NCBI GenBank assembly: GCA_036128855.1
Contig: JAYYPW010000008.1
Span: forward strand, 248,001-312,000
DNA: 64,000 nt
From: JAYYPW01 sp036128855
GTDB taxonomy: Bacteria; Pseudomonadota; Gammaproteobacteria; Comchoanobacterales; Comchoanobacteraceae
Direction: 5' to 3'
In this document: positions 43,343-52,303 of the stretch, in pieces
How positions within the stretch are numbered: the first letter of the stretch is position 1
How the letters are laid out: every line of letters begins with the position of its first letter
Notes under the pieces: model-generated
What the model was told of the DNA's origin: nothing
Seen by the model: only the letters and a program-made list of their open reading frames with translations
Database searches by the model: none
Made by a program: the position numbers and the translations under genes

Positions 43343-44803
43343 ATGTCACAAAAAAAGAGCACGCAATGCTTGGTACTTGGAAGTGGCCCTGGTGGCTATG
43401 CTGCTGCATTTCGTGCGGCTGATCTAGGTATGCAAGTAACCTTGGTGGAGAAGTTTGAAACCTTGGGTGGCGTGTGTCTAAATGTTGGGTGTATCCCGTC
43501 TAAAGCACTTCTACACGTCGCAGAAGTAGTCAACGAGGCAGGTCAGCACGAGAAAATGGGAATAAAAACTAGTAAGCCTGAACTAGAGATTCCCAAAGTG
43601 CAAAAGTTTAAAGAACAAACCGTAAGTAAGCTGACTAAGGGACTTGATATGTTGGCGAAAAAAAGAAAGGTCGAGGTTGTGCATGGCCTAGGTCATTTCG
43701 AAGATAAACATACGTTGGCAGTGATCGCACAAAACGGAGAAAAAACAGAAATACAATTCGAATCCTGTATCATTGCTACAGGCTCAAAACCAGTCCATTT
43801 GCCTTTTTTACCGGATGACCCACGAGTAGTAAATTCTACCGGTGCATTAAAATTGTCTATCACCACTGGCAAAATGCTCGTGATTGGAGGAGGTATCATC
43901 GGCTGTGAAATGGCAACCGTGTATAACGCGATGGGGATGGAGGTCCATGTCGTTGAAATGACTGGGCAAATTATGCCAGGAGCAGATTTAGACTTAGTCA
44001 AGCCTTGTCAAAAGATGTTAGAAAAGCGTGGTGTGACATTTCATGTGAATACTAAAGTTGAGAGTGCAAAAGCAAGTAAGAAAGGGATTAGTGTCCAGTT
44101 TACAGGCAATGACAAATTAGAGGGCGAGCAGTTATTTGATTTAGTTCTAGAATCGGTAGGTAGAAAACCCAATACAGCAGGCTTGAATCTCGACCAGGCA
44201 GGCGTTGAAGTAGATGCAAGGGGGTATATTACTGTAGACGCAAGATATTTACGCACTAGCCAGCCTCATATCTATGCTGTGGGGGATATAATCGGTGATC
44301 CAATGCTTGCGCATAAAGCGACAGCACAAGGCCGGATAGCTGCAGAGTTAGTCGCAGGCGAAAAAGTTGCCTACGATACGGTAGTTATACCCAATGTCGC
44401 TTACACAGACCCAGAAGTTGCATGGGTAGGGAAAACCCAGCAGCACTGTAAAGAGGAAGGTTTAGAGGTAGAGATGGGCGTTTTCCCATGGGCAGCTAAT
44501 GGTCGATCACTCTGTATAGGACGTGATGAAGGTTGTACAAAAATTATCACAGACGCCAATACAGGAAGAATCATTGGTGCAGGAATTGTAGGACGCCATG
44601 CCGGGGATTTAATTGCAGAACTGGGACTTGCTATAGAGATGGGTTGTGATATTGAAGATGTAGCTTTGACAGTCCATGCCCATCCAACATTAGCAGAAAC
44701 AGTTGGTATGGCAGCAGAAGCCTGTGAGGGAACCTTAACCGATTTATATATGCCTAAACCAAAGCCTAAATTCAAAAAAAATCATGAGGCTATTTCAAGT
44801 TAG
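43343..44803 (+). CDS. lpd: Dihydrolipoamide dehydrogenase E3
   Basis: This is a 486-residue flavoprotein from the ATG at 43343 (MSQKKSTQCLVLGSGPGGY), which follows a GGAG; an in-frame ATG at 43307 is less likely. FAD motif LGSGPGGYAAAFRAADLG, redox disulfide C-L-N-V-G-C-I-P-S-K, NAD motif VIGGGIIGCEMATVY, the segment HIYAVGDIIGDPMLAHKA, and the C-terminal catalytic HAHPTLAE are all present. It reoxidises lipoyl groups of the E2 enzymes. It is detached from aceE-aceF by about 11 kb of accessory genes. Confidence 0.95.
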   Translation: MSQKKSTQCLVLGSGPGGYAAAFRAADLGMQVTLVEKFETLGGVCLNVGCIPSKALLHVAEVVNEAGQHEKMGIKTSKPELEIPKVQKFKEQTVSKLTKGLDMLAKKRKVEVVHGLGHFEDKHTLAVIAQNGEKTEIQFESCIIATGSKPVHLPFLPDDPRVVNSTGALKLSITTGKMLVIGGGIIGCEMATVYNAMGMEVHVVEMTGQIMPGADLDLVKPCQKMLEKRGVTFHVNTKVESAKASKKGISVQFTGNDKLEGEQLFDLVLESVGRKPNTAGLNLDQAGVEVDARGYITVDARYLRTSQPHIYAVGDIIGDPMLAHKATAQGRIAAELVAGEKVAYDTVVIPNVAYTDPEVAWVGKTQQHCKEEGLEVEMGVFPWAANGRSLCIGRDEGCTKIITDANTGRIIGAGIVGRHAGDLIAELGLAIEMGCDIEDVALTVHAHPTLAETVGMAAEACEGTLTDLYMPKPKPKFKKNHEAISS

Positions 44804-44915
44804 TCCTATAATCATCGCATGGCTTAAGCCAATCATAGAGTTACGCTATTAATTAGATGTTCTAGTAAACAACGGTATGGTTTTTATAGAAATTTCTTAG
44901 TACTCTATTTTTCCC

Positions 44916-45662
44916 ATGGATTGGCAAAAAATATTACTAAAAATACTATGCAGATATTGGGATTGGCGAGATAGCTTATTTAACAAAAAATGTTTATCTT
45001 GTCGAGGGAAGCCTGCTCAGCATAGGCTATATTTACTTTGTTCAAGATGTTTTGAAGATGCGTGTCTAACAATAGCACAGTGTCAGTTTTGTGCGGTAGA
45101 TTTGCCAAGTGGAGGGGAGATATGTGGGTTATGTGTGCAAAGAAAAATGAATAACCAACCAACGATAGTGCGTGCAGGGTTTGCATACCAAGGAGAAGTT
45201 AAACAGCGTATTATTGATTTGAAGTTTAATTATTGTTTTCTCCAGGCGCGAGTTCTAGCAGCGATGCTCGTTGCAAATATGCAAAATAGAGGTGCAATAA
45301 ATAAGTTCGATGCAGTAATCGCTGTCCCTATGTATTGGACTAAAGTAGCAGATAGGGGATATAACCAGGCTGAAATCTTAGCAAAATGGGTTGCTTCATT
45401 ACTACAAATACCACACATAGCACATGCACTTATCAAGTATAAAAATACTAAACCACAGCAAGGTATGGACAAAAAATCGAGAAATAAAAATATACGAAAT
45501 ACTATTCGGGCAAAATCGGTAGTGACCGGTAAATATATTTTATTACTAGATGATGTATTAACTACAGGGGCAACAATATCAACTTGTGCCAGAATGTGTT
45601 ATCAAGCAGGCGCAAAAAAAGTAGAGGTATGGGTAGTAGCAAGAACTTTGTCACCATCGTAA
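44916..45662 (+). CDS. comF: ComF family phosphoribosyltransferase-like protein
   Basis: This is a 248-residue protein. An N-terminal zinc-binding region with paired cysteines (CLSCRGK, CSRCF, CQFCAVDLPSGGEICGLC) is followed by a PRTase fold ending in the PRPP motif LLLDDVLTTGATISTC. RGYNQAEILAKWVASLL and KPQQGMDKKSRNKNIRNT are typical ComF segments. ComF is linked to DNA uptake in competent bacteria, but the exact reaction is unsettled. In many gammaproteobacteria it lies near bioH; here an alpha/beta hydrolase faces it convergently. Confidence 0.88.
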   Translation: MDWQKILLKILCRYWDWRDSLFNKKCLSCRGKPAQHRLYLLCSRCFEDACLTIAQCQFCAVDLPSGGEICGLCVQRKMNNQPTIVRAGFAYQGEVKQRIIDLKFNYCFLQARVLAAMLVANMQNRGAINKFDAVIAVPMYWTKVADRGYNQAEILAKWVASLLQIPHIAHALIKYKNTKPQQGMDKKSRNKNIRNTIRAKSVVTGKYILLLDDVLTTGATISTCARMCYQAGAKKVEVWVVARTLSPS

Positions 45663-45673
45663 GAAAATGATGT

Positions 45674-46534
45674 TCAAGGTAACCATTGGGAGGCAAGATT
45701 ATGAATTTTTTGATGTATTTGTTCAGGCTGATCAAGCATAATTGCATGCCAAGCATTATTAATAAGTACTTCTTGCATCGCCGGAAAGACTTTTCGTAGT
45801 GATGTACGCACAAATTGCGTCGTTACTGTGGTGTGTTCTCCATAAAATAATACATGTTCAACAGATGGTCTGAAACTACTATTTTGCTGTGGATCAAGAA
45901 AGTCAGCACCATCTAGCTTAAGGAAGAAATTTGGGTCAAATTGCCAGCGCCAACCGCCTGTAACAGGTAGTATGGAATGCTCGGCTATATAGCGACATAA
46001 GAAAGGATCTGGTAATGGTTGATTTGGGATAAATCGAAAACGCTCGATCATATTCTGTTTAGATGGTCGTATTGTATGAGAGCGCAATGGTCCATTTTTT
46101 TTTCTAGCTAATCTTGGTAAACGCATACCTGGAGGATCAAGCACACATACACCGCAAATTTTATTTGCGTATCGACGTAGATATTCGAGTGCAACGCGAC
46201 CTCCAAAACTATGTCCAATCAATATTGCAGGACCATCAACAAGCGCAATGGCATCATCCACAGCACGAAGTAAAAGGGGAAGTGAGTAGGTGTCTTGCCA
46301 ATGACTCAGGCCGTGTCCAGGAAAACTCAGGCTAATCACTTGGTACTGACCTTCAAATGTGCTTCCTAGCACAGAAAACCAATATGCATTAGCAGATGCC
46401 CCGTGCAGGCAGATAATGGCAGGAGCATGAGTTGATCCCCAGCGTAGATAATGGCAGGTGCCGTAAGCGCCATGAAGGTGGCCCTCTTGTGGATTAGTAG
46501 ATTGTAAAGACTGAAGCCAGCTGGTGTGAAGCAT
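45674..46534 (-). CDS. Alpha/beta hydrolase
   Basis: This is a 286-residue hydrolase. The oxyanion segment is ICLHGASANAYWF, SFPGHGLSHW follows, the nucleophile elbow is G-H-S109-F-G-G, an acid is possible in VEHVLFYGEH, and the catalytic His lies in NNAWHAIMLDQPEQ. Substrate is not predictable; the position beside comF recalls bioH, but the sequence (long cap with LPRLARKKNGPL) does not clearly match BioH. It is on the same strand as the phosphopantetheinyl transferase upstream, so a thioesterase role is possible. Confidence 0.78.
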   Translation of the reverse strand: MLHTSWLQSLQSTNPQEGHLHGAYGTCHYLRWGSTHAPAIICLHGASANAYWFSVLGSTFEGQYQVISLSFPGHGLSHWQDTYSLPLLLRAVDDAIALVDGPAILIGHSFGGRVALEYLRRYANKICGVCVLDPPGMRLPRLARKKNGPLRSHTIRPSKQNMIERFRFIPNQPLPDPFLCRYIAEHSILPVTGGWRWQFDPNFFLKLDGADFLDPQQNSSFRPSVEHVLFYGEHTTVTTQFVRTSLRKVFPAMQEVLINNAWHAIMLDQPEQIHQKIHNLASQWLP

Positions 46535-46622
46535 AATATTGAATTAATGGTCTATAAAGAGCATAGCTGAAATGAAGTTGGTTGAATTTTGCATAGATAT
46601 GTCTTCGGGGTGAGTATAAATG

Positions 46623-47267
46623 TTATTTACCAACAAGCGAGAGAGGAGATGGAGGTGAAACAGTGACAGTACATACCAAACGCTTAGGTGTGGGTTGGTG
46701 AAAGTCTATACGGTTGTTTTGGTCTAAAAAGCAGCTAGTCGACAACAGTTCTAGGAAGTTTTGGGTAAAGAATCGGATTTTTTTCCCTAAAGCTTGCCAC
46801 AGTGGCCAGCCATTGAGCTTGGATGTTGCTTCAAGATATGTCCAAAGCTTAAAAAAGACCAAGTTCTGCGATTCTAATGGAAGGGTCTTGTAAACTCGAA
46901 GTAAGGTAGGTATGTCGGCAGGAAGATGGGTCATATTACGTAAAATTCTCCGCAGTAAGCGTTCTTGATAAGGTCGTGTTTTCATAGTTTCACAATCTAT
47001 ACCAATGGGCATGGTACTATACGCAAGCACAGAAAAATCTAAGCAATGACTCATACTTAGGTAGTAAGGCAACATCTCAATGGTTGACATGTTACTAGGC
47101 TTGATAAAATAAGGTTTACCCAGAGGGCTTTTGGCAACAAGCGCATCAACATCACCCAACTCAGCTCGCAAAGTGGATGTAGCTTGGCTATAGGCAGATT
47201 TTGAGCGCGATTGGCGAGAAGAGTGGGAGTCCTCTGTGAAATAATATAATTTTGTTGAAAGTTGCAT
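46623..47267 (-). CDS. Sfp-type 4'-phosphopantetheinyl transferase
   Basis: This is a 214-residue protein. G-K-P-Y-F at about 50-54, YYLSMSHCLDF (70-78), IGID91-C-E93 and W142-T-Y-L-E145-A-T-S-K150 match the Sfp-family motifs: the Mg-binding D-x-E pair and the W-x-x-x-E-x-x-x-K helix. The enzyme moves phosphopantetheine from CoA to carrier proteins. No carrier protein or megasynthase is visible in the window; it may serve the fatty-acid ACP or a distant locus. It lies 88 bases upstream of the alpha/beta hydrolase on the same strand. Confidence 0.72.
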   Translation of the reverse strand: MQLSTKLYYFTEDSHSSRQSRSKSAYSQATSTLRAELGDVDALVAKSPLGKPYFIKPSNMSTIEMLPYYLSMSHCLDFSVLAYSTMPIGIDCETMKTRPYQERLLRRILRNMTHLPADIPTLLRVYKTLPLESQNLVFFKLWTYLEATSKLNGWPLWQALGKKIRFFTQNFLELLSTSCFLDQNNRIDFHQPTPKRLVCTVTVSPPSPLSLVGK

Positions 47268-47308
47268 AGAAAATAATTTGATGGCTGTTTCTGAAGGTCT
47301 AGAATGAA

Positions 47309-47812
47309 CTATGTATCTTGGTTAAAGCTATAATAAATAAAAAGTATGAGTAATATAGCAAGAAAGATGTTAACAATAGGCCATATAAATAAGCCAAGGC
47401 TTGTCAGATGTATGCTATATATGATTATCTTTTTAGAAGCGTTTATAACCAAACTAAATAGAGTCATAATGACACCAAAGATGATCAAAAGTCGGCCAAA
47501 TTGTTCACAAACCTCATTATATGCTTCATCTTGTTTAGAAAAAGGGTAGCGTAAGTCTAGTAGCGTCCCAAATACTGCTACTAAAACAGCGACTTTTGTT
47601 TCAGTATTCTCGCTACGATGACTTTCATACATTTCAATGCTATTGTTTAAAAAGTAATCATTCAGGTATATTATATCTAAGTACAGGGCAAGTAAGGTAT
47701 ACATCAGCATGAGCATAGATATACATGTTAGGGTGGTACGGCTTAAGAGTGTGCGATCTATATGCTTTGATAAAAAATACATAGTGGCAGGAAGTATCTG
47801 GAGATTATTCAA
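47309..47812 (-). CDS. Uncharacterised four-segment membrane protein
   Basis: This is a 167-residue protein with hydrophobic segments at about 27-50, 72-87, 107-126 and 129-162. Between the first two is a polar, acidic stretch (ESHRSENTETK). No motif is recognised. It is on the minus strand upstream of the phosphopantetheinyl transferase gene with a 41-base gap, so the two may share a transcript. It is divergent from mpl. Confidence 0.6.
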   Translation of the reverse strand: MNNLQILPATMYFLSKHIDRTLLSRTTLTCISMLMLMYTLLALYLDIIYLNDYFLNNSIEMYESHRSENTETKVAVLVAVFGTLLDLRYPFSKQDEAYNEVCEQFGRLLIIFGVIMTLFSLVINASKKIIIYSIHLTSLGLFIWPIVNIFLAILLILFIYYSFNQDT

Positions 47813-47960
47813 CTAAAAATAACCTTATTTCATTATAAGGTCAACTAATAATGCCAAACCGCTGACCATTTCTACACACATGCGCACAAATATAAAGCTT
47901 TGTTTGCACATAGTTAAAAAAATGGGTTAAAATCCAATAACAATTATCTGGAGTATTTAA

Positions 47961-49307
47961 ATGACCCATCACGTTCTAGCCGGGTGCGGCAGTTTTATGG
48001 CAGGCTTATCCTCAATTATGGCTGAAATGAATATAGAAGTTAGAGCGTACGACAAAACTTTCCAGCCACCCATGCGCAATCAACTAGAGCATGCCGGTAT
48101 ACAGATGTTACAAGGTTACGATTACAATACATCAATACCGGATAAAGATACGCTGATAGTAGGCAATGCTATACGTCGCGGCAATCCAATGTTAGAAAGG
48201 CATTTACAAGAAGGTAGGCCTGTAATGAGTGGCCCACAATGGCTGCATGATGCAGTATTACAACATAGAAAGACCATTGCAGTCAGTGGTACACATGGCA
48301 AAACCACAACAACGGCTATGATGGCATGGGTGTTAGATTATTGTGAGCAGAATCCGGGTTTTCTCTTGGGGGGGATTCCGTTAAATTTTCAGTCATCTGC
48401 AAGACTAGGTAAAGATACGTGGTTTGTAATAGAAGCAGATGAATATGATACCGTTTACTATGATAAGCGCCCTAAGTTTTTTTACTATCCAGCTCATTGT
48501 CTCATTGTTAATAATTTAGAATTCGATCATGCTGATATTTACCGCGATCTAGCAGATATCGAAAAGCAATTTCGCCACTATCTACAAACATTAAAACCAG
48601 GAGCTTGGGTAATATATCCAAAAGAGGCTAAAAATATTGCTCAGCTAGTCGAAGCTGCCGGTTGGGTGCGTGGATGTCCAGTATCTTGCTTAGAAAATGG
48701 GGACTGGCGTATTGAGGCGCAGGGTATTGATTGGTCCAAATTCAATATTGTCGATGATCAAGAGAAAAGTTATATGGTAGACTGGGAATTGTTTGGACAA
48801 CATAACGCTGAAAATGCATTGATGGTATTTACTGCAGCAGTAAAAATGGGCATGGACCCAGAAAAGGTTGTCCGTGGGCTTTCGCTATTTAAAGGTGTAG
48901 CACGAAGAATGCAAAAAATTGGCGAGTCTCATGATAACAAGGTTGTATTTGATGATTTTGCACATCATCCAACTGCTTTACAAAAGGTGATTGAAGCTAC
49001 ACGAGCAAGATTTTCTATGCAGAGACTGGTTGTGTTTTTACAACTTAGTAATTTTACCCAACGCGAGGGTGTTATGTGGGAAAGATTACAAAAGGCCTCT
49101 GAGGGTGCAGATTTAATATTATTATTACAAAATGATTCACAATTTCCTTACGCAAAATTTGTCAACGGGCATAAACGACCAGTTGAGTTAATACCATCTA
49201 TTTTTACAAAAGAGGATATTCGTAAGCACATAAAGCCGGGTGATCATGTCTTAACCTGTAGCAGTCGCGATTGTCATAGTATACATCAGGCTATATTGCA
49301 GCCATGA
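47961..49307 (+). CDS. mpl: UDP-MurNAc:L-Ala-gamma-D-Glu-meso-DAP ligase
   Basis: This is a 448-residue Mur-ligase family enzyme that reattaches recycled tripeptide to UDP-MurNAc. The N-domain starts HVLAGCGSFMAGLSSIMAE, the ATP loop is SGTHGKTTTTAM at 109-120, and ADEYDTVYYDKRPKFFYY, NNLEFDHADIY and the FDDFAHHPTALQKV segment are typical of Mpl. With dapE and lpoA it shows active DAP-type peptidoglycan metabolism. DUF2256 overlaps its end by four bases (ATGA). Confidence 0.94.
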   Translation: MTHHVLAGCGSFMAGLSSIMAEMNIEVRAYDKTFQPPMRNQLEHAGIQMLQGYDYNTSIPDKDTLIVGNAIRRGNPMLERHLQEGRPVMSGPQWLHDAVLQHRKTIAVSGTHGKTTTTAMMAWVLDYCEQNPGFLLGGIPLNFQSSARLGKDTWFVIEADEYDTVYYDKRPKFFYYPAHCLIVNNLEFDHADIYRDLADIEKQFRHYLQTLKPGAWVIYPKEAKNIAQLVEAAGWVRGCPVSCLENGDWRIEAQGIDWSKFNIVDDQEKSYMVDWELFGQHNAENALMVFTAAVKMGMDPEKVVRGLSLFKGVARRMQKIGESHDNKVVFDDFAHHPTALQKVIEATRARFSMQRLVVFLQLSNFTQREGVMWERLQKASEGADLILLLQNDSQFPYAKFVNGHKRPVELIPSIFTKEDIRKHIKPGDHVLTCSSRDCHSIHQAILQP

Positions 49308-49453
49308 TCAAAAAAGGGGACTTACCACATAAACCATGTTTACAGTGTGGACGTCCTTTTGCATGGCGAAAAAAATGGAAAAGATGCTGGGCGCAAGTAC
49401 GTTTTTGTAGTGAGTCTTGCAAGCGTCAGGCTAAGAAAGAAAATCGTAAGTAG
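49304..49453 (+). CDS. DUF2256 zinc-ribbon-like small protein
   Basis: This is a 49-residue protein starting at the ATG that overlaps the mpl TGA. Four cysteines are arranged C12-x-x-C15 and C35-x3-C39, with the family block CGRPFAWRKKWKRCW and FCSESCKRQ. DUF2256 is a small family of unknown function, probably zinc-binding. The coupling to mpl suggests joint expression. Confidence 0.85.
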   Translation: MIKKGDLPHKPCLQCGRPFAWRKKWKRCWAQVRFCSESCKRQAKKENRK

Positions 49454-49757
49454 ATCATCCCAGGATATGCTGATAAATATTGCACAGGGTGCGATGCTAG
49501 GGAAGAACATAGTATTTAGTATTTTTGTAACTAATGTGGTTTTTAAGATGCATTGTATCGGACATATAAAACTAAATTAAGTGGAAAGAAAAGATTGTTC
49601 GAAGTTTTAACCGAGAAAAATTGATATTAGGAAGAAATGGATAAAAAAATAATTCAACTCGAAAGAAAAATGAGGTTGTATTATAGTAGCTGTGTGTAGC
49701 TCAAGTTTTATCTAAAGAATTTGAGCAATTTTAACAAGTTAAATACAGTTATAAATC
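49454..49757. other. Intergenic stretch
   Basis: This is 304 bases between DUF2256 and the SMR gene. A 20-codon frame at 49637-49699 follows an AGGAAG, but the peptide has no feature of interest. No RNA structure, terminator or clear promoter is recognised. Confidence 0.4.
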
Positions 49758-50084
49758 ATGCATCCATATATTATTTTGTCCGTAGCGATAGCCTTTGAAG
49801 TTTTTGGGACTATGCTATTACCATTATCAAAAAGTTTCACGTTACCTCTACCAACAGCTTGTATATTAGTCGCTTATGGAATGTCGTTTTATTGTCTTTC
49901 TATAGTCGCAGCTAAGATGCCGTTAGCTGTTTTGTACACAACATGGGCAGGGTGTGGTGTATTTTCTATAGCTCTACTCAGTTATTTGATATATGGTCAA
50001 GAACTAAATTGGCAAGTTATTTTAGGATTATGCTTGATTACAATCGGGGTAACCTTAGTCAATATTTTTAAAGTATACAATTAG
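49758..50084 (+). CDS. Small multidrug resistance (SMR/EmrE-type) transporter
   Basis: This is a 108-residue protein with four transmembrane segments. The essential membrane Glu is E14 (IAFEVFGTM), as in EmrE, and the aromatic substrate residue W63 (YTTWAGCG) is also in place. The KSF motif at the end of helix 1 fits the family. SMR proteins export cationic compounds or guanidinium in exchange for protons. Which subtype this is cannot be decided by eye. Confidence 0.88.
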   Translation: MHPYIILSVAIAFEVFGTMLLPLSKSFTLPLPTACILVAYGMSFYCLSIVAAKMPLAVLYTTWAGCGVFSIALLSYLIYGQELNWQVILGLCLITIGVTLVNIFKVYN

Positions 50085-50416
50085 CTGGCACGACTTGGCG
50101 CGCTATTTTCACCCTAAAAAGCATATTGTGGGAGCATCAAAGAGTTTCTGTTGGTAGTATCTATATTTTCAATAGCGTTCGTAATAGGGATAGCAAGCAT
50201 ATTTACCCTCTACACTGCTTTAAGTTTTCTATGAGCAAAATAGATTATAAGCTCACAATGATATCCCATTTATACTTTGCAGCAAGAAGTTGAACAATTG
50301 CAGCGCTGTGTGGCATATAAACTAGTCAACTAATTATTTACTGCATGTGTGGAATACAAAAGTATTATCAGGCGTAATTTCAGAGAGAAGATTGCTAAAA
50401 ATAAAGATTCTTAAAA
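50085..50416. other. Intergenic stretch
   Basis: This holds 332 bases without a gene I can support. A 27-codon hydrophobic frame (VVSIFSIAFVIGIASIF) begins at a TTG with AAAGAG upstream near 50149, but the start codon is weak. No terminator or RNA is recognised. Confidence 0.35.
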
Positions 50417-51085
50417 CTACCAGCCTGGTTTATTAGCTGCACTACCAAAAAGGTGTGTTATTTTAGGTTCTTGTTTCTGTCCACATTTAACATTGAGAAG
50501 ACAGATTGGATTCCTTTTTCGTTGTGGTTGATTCTTTAGGACAGGCTGAAAGCAAGGGGCAATTACTGGTGTTTGGTATACATCGCGCTCAAGACTGGCA
50601 TAGACTTTACGGCAGCCATAGGGTAAGAATGTTGCACCAAGAAGATTGCACATGAGCATACCGATCCAGGCAAAAGGTTTAGCGATCAGGCTAATTAGGA
50701 GTTTGCTCGCGAGATGTAAAAAATCAATAAATCCCTGAAATTTAAACATGGTCAAGTTAAATAAAGCACATACAATACATGCACTAAGACAAAAAATATC
50801 TCTAATCATCATCAAGGGAACACCAATCGCATGGATAGTTAGATCCGCAAGAAGTAAAAGCCCGTGTTTGGTGCGTACCATACCGGTACTTTCGTTAATA
50901 TATAGTTGTGCTGTCTGTTTATCAACTAGGTAAGAATAAGCATATCTTACGCCACCAGACTGATGTGTATATGTATAAGGTAGCCAAAGAGAAAACGGGT
51001 TATAGTTTGATGGTGAAATCCATTCAGATATATCGCAAAGATAGTGGTAGAACCTGGAAGTCTTATAAGAGTTTTTTGTAGACAT
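50417..51085 (-). CDS. Uncharacterised membrane protein
   Basis: This is a 222-residue protein. A polar, Tyr-rich N-terminal 70 residues are followed by hydrophobic stretches at about 75-113 and 120-155 (LLLLADLTIHAIGVPLMMI; FCLSACIVCALFNLTMF; LLISLIAKPFAWIGMLMC) and a basic tail with three cysteines. There is no signal peptide at the start. No family is recognised. Such mid-protein hydrophobic hairpins occur in effectors that insert in host membranes, but that is speculation here. Confidence 0.55.
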   Translation of the reverse strand: MSTKNSYKTSRFYHYLCDISEWISPSNYNPFSLWLPYTYTHQSGGVRYAYSYLVDKQTAQLYINESTGMVRTKHGLLLLADLTIHAIGVPLMMIRDIFCLSACIVCALFNLTMFKFQGFIDFLHLASKLLISLIAKPFAWIGMLMCNLLGATFLPYGCRKVYASLERDVYQTPVIAPCFQPVLKNQPQRKRNPICLLNVKCGQKQEPKITHLFGSAANKPGW

Positions 51086-51218
51086 AACAAAAATGAATTA
51101 TGATAATTTAATTATTATACAATTACTTACAATAAGGTTCAAGTAATTTTTAAGAAAATCATCATTGTATAATGACAATATCAAAAGTATATTATAGTGT
51201 AGTTAACAATCATTCGGA

Positions 51219-51953
51219 ATGAATCATGCTCTACATAAACCTCGTAACTATATTCTTAAGATTTTACAAAATTTGACAGCAATGATGATAAAAAACCCTT
51301 TAAAAAATAGTATTATTCAATACTTCAGTTTATCAGAGAAAGATGCAGAGCTATGGGTTGCCAGGCTACTAGACGATCCAGTATTAATAGCAAGCCAGAA
51401 TGCGGATAGAATCTTCGATGCGCTTATTTTTCTACTAGGAAGACAAGCACAAAATAGAGGTCTGGAACATCTACCAATAAAAAATAAAGAGGGACTTTTA
51501 TGTGGTATTAGACTAGCTCAAAACGCACAAGCACAAAGTCGGTTGGTACCGCTTGATGAGAAGCACATGAAACAAGACAAAAATAAAATGACAGTCTCCT
51601 TAGCAAGTGGGTCTAAGCAGCTCAAGCTAGACATTCGAGAATACGCAAGCTCAATTAGGGCGCATAAAATCGAAGATCAGCCTTGGTTTTATATACTAAA
51701 TGAAATCTGCCCATACAACGACTATGATACATCCGGGTACAAGAGCGACAAGCAAAACTTAAGTTTACAAGAAGGGTTATTTAGTAAAAGTGATATAAGT
51801 AAGCCATTAGGTCAGATCACTGAGACAACTAGTAGCAAAAAACTCGGTAAAGAGTTTTTTTACCCTATGGATCCCGATACGGATATCATGCCAGTTAAGT
51901 CCGATACAAGCTATGAAGATGAGCTTTCCCCCACTATGAAGGGGGCATGGTGA
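51219..51953 (+). CDS. Uncharacterised soluble protein
   Basis: This is a 244-residue protein with a basic N-terminus, a helical first half (SEKDAELWVARLLDDPVLIA; NADRIFDALIFLLGRQAQNRG), then IRLAQNAQAQSRLVPLD and a Ser/Asp-rich end (DTDIMPVKSDTSYEDE). No signal peptide or membrane segment is clear. The second half is probably disordered. Met at residue 22 or 23 could be the real start. No family is recognised. Confidence 0.5.
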   Translation: MNHALHKPRNYILKILQNLTAMMIKNPLKNSIIQYFSLSEKDAELWVARLLDDPVLIASQNADRIFDALIFLLGRQAQNRGLEHLPIKNKEGLLCGIRLAQNAQAQSRLVPLDEKHMKQDKNKMTVSLASGSKQLKLDIREYASSIRAHKIEDQPWFYILNEICPYNDYDTSGYKSDKQNLSLQEGLFSKSDISKPLGQITETTSSKKLGKEFFYPMDPDTDIMPVKSDTSYEDELSPTMKGAW

Positions 51954-52303
51954 CGTACCTATTATGATCAGTATTGTATAGAGGTCTTGGTGATTATTGA
52001 TAAAAATCAGATACTAATATTCTAGATGTAAGTGAGCTAAGTAATATAGAAGAAATAGCCTATTTATGTTTTAGAAAAAACTAAACGACAAAATTTCCAC
52101 CCTTCAGTACGTTGCTTAACTAATACACAGCAATATTTTAGATACTTATCAATACCGGTAGAAAATACACCAGCTCAGTATTTGAGGAACATAGGCAAAA
52201 CTGTGCTAAGGATAGCAGCATAATTCTAAGCAATGGCAATCATATTACTTTGTACAACATAAGAAATGGGTTATGATTAATGTAAGAAATGGCCAGGAAT
52301 AAT
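51954..52303. other. Intergenic stretch
   Basis: This is 350 bases of very AT-rich sequence with no frame that has both a start and a ribosome binding site. Short open stretches without starts (for example around 52015-52082) could be decayed coding sequence. AGGA at 52295-52298 serves the next gene. Confidence 0.4.

Noticed and set aside
49347..49580. 77-codon plus-strand frame after mpl
   Set aside because: It overlaps the DUF2256 gene in another frame. DUF2256 has the cysteine pattern and the mpl-coupled start, so this frame is a shadow.
49637..49699. 20-codon frame after AGGAAG
   Set aside because: Ribosome site too close to the start and no distinguishing sequence.
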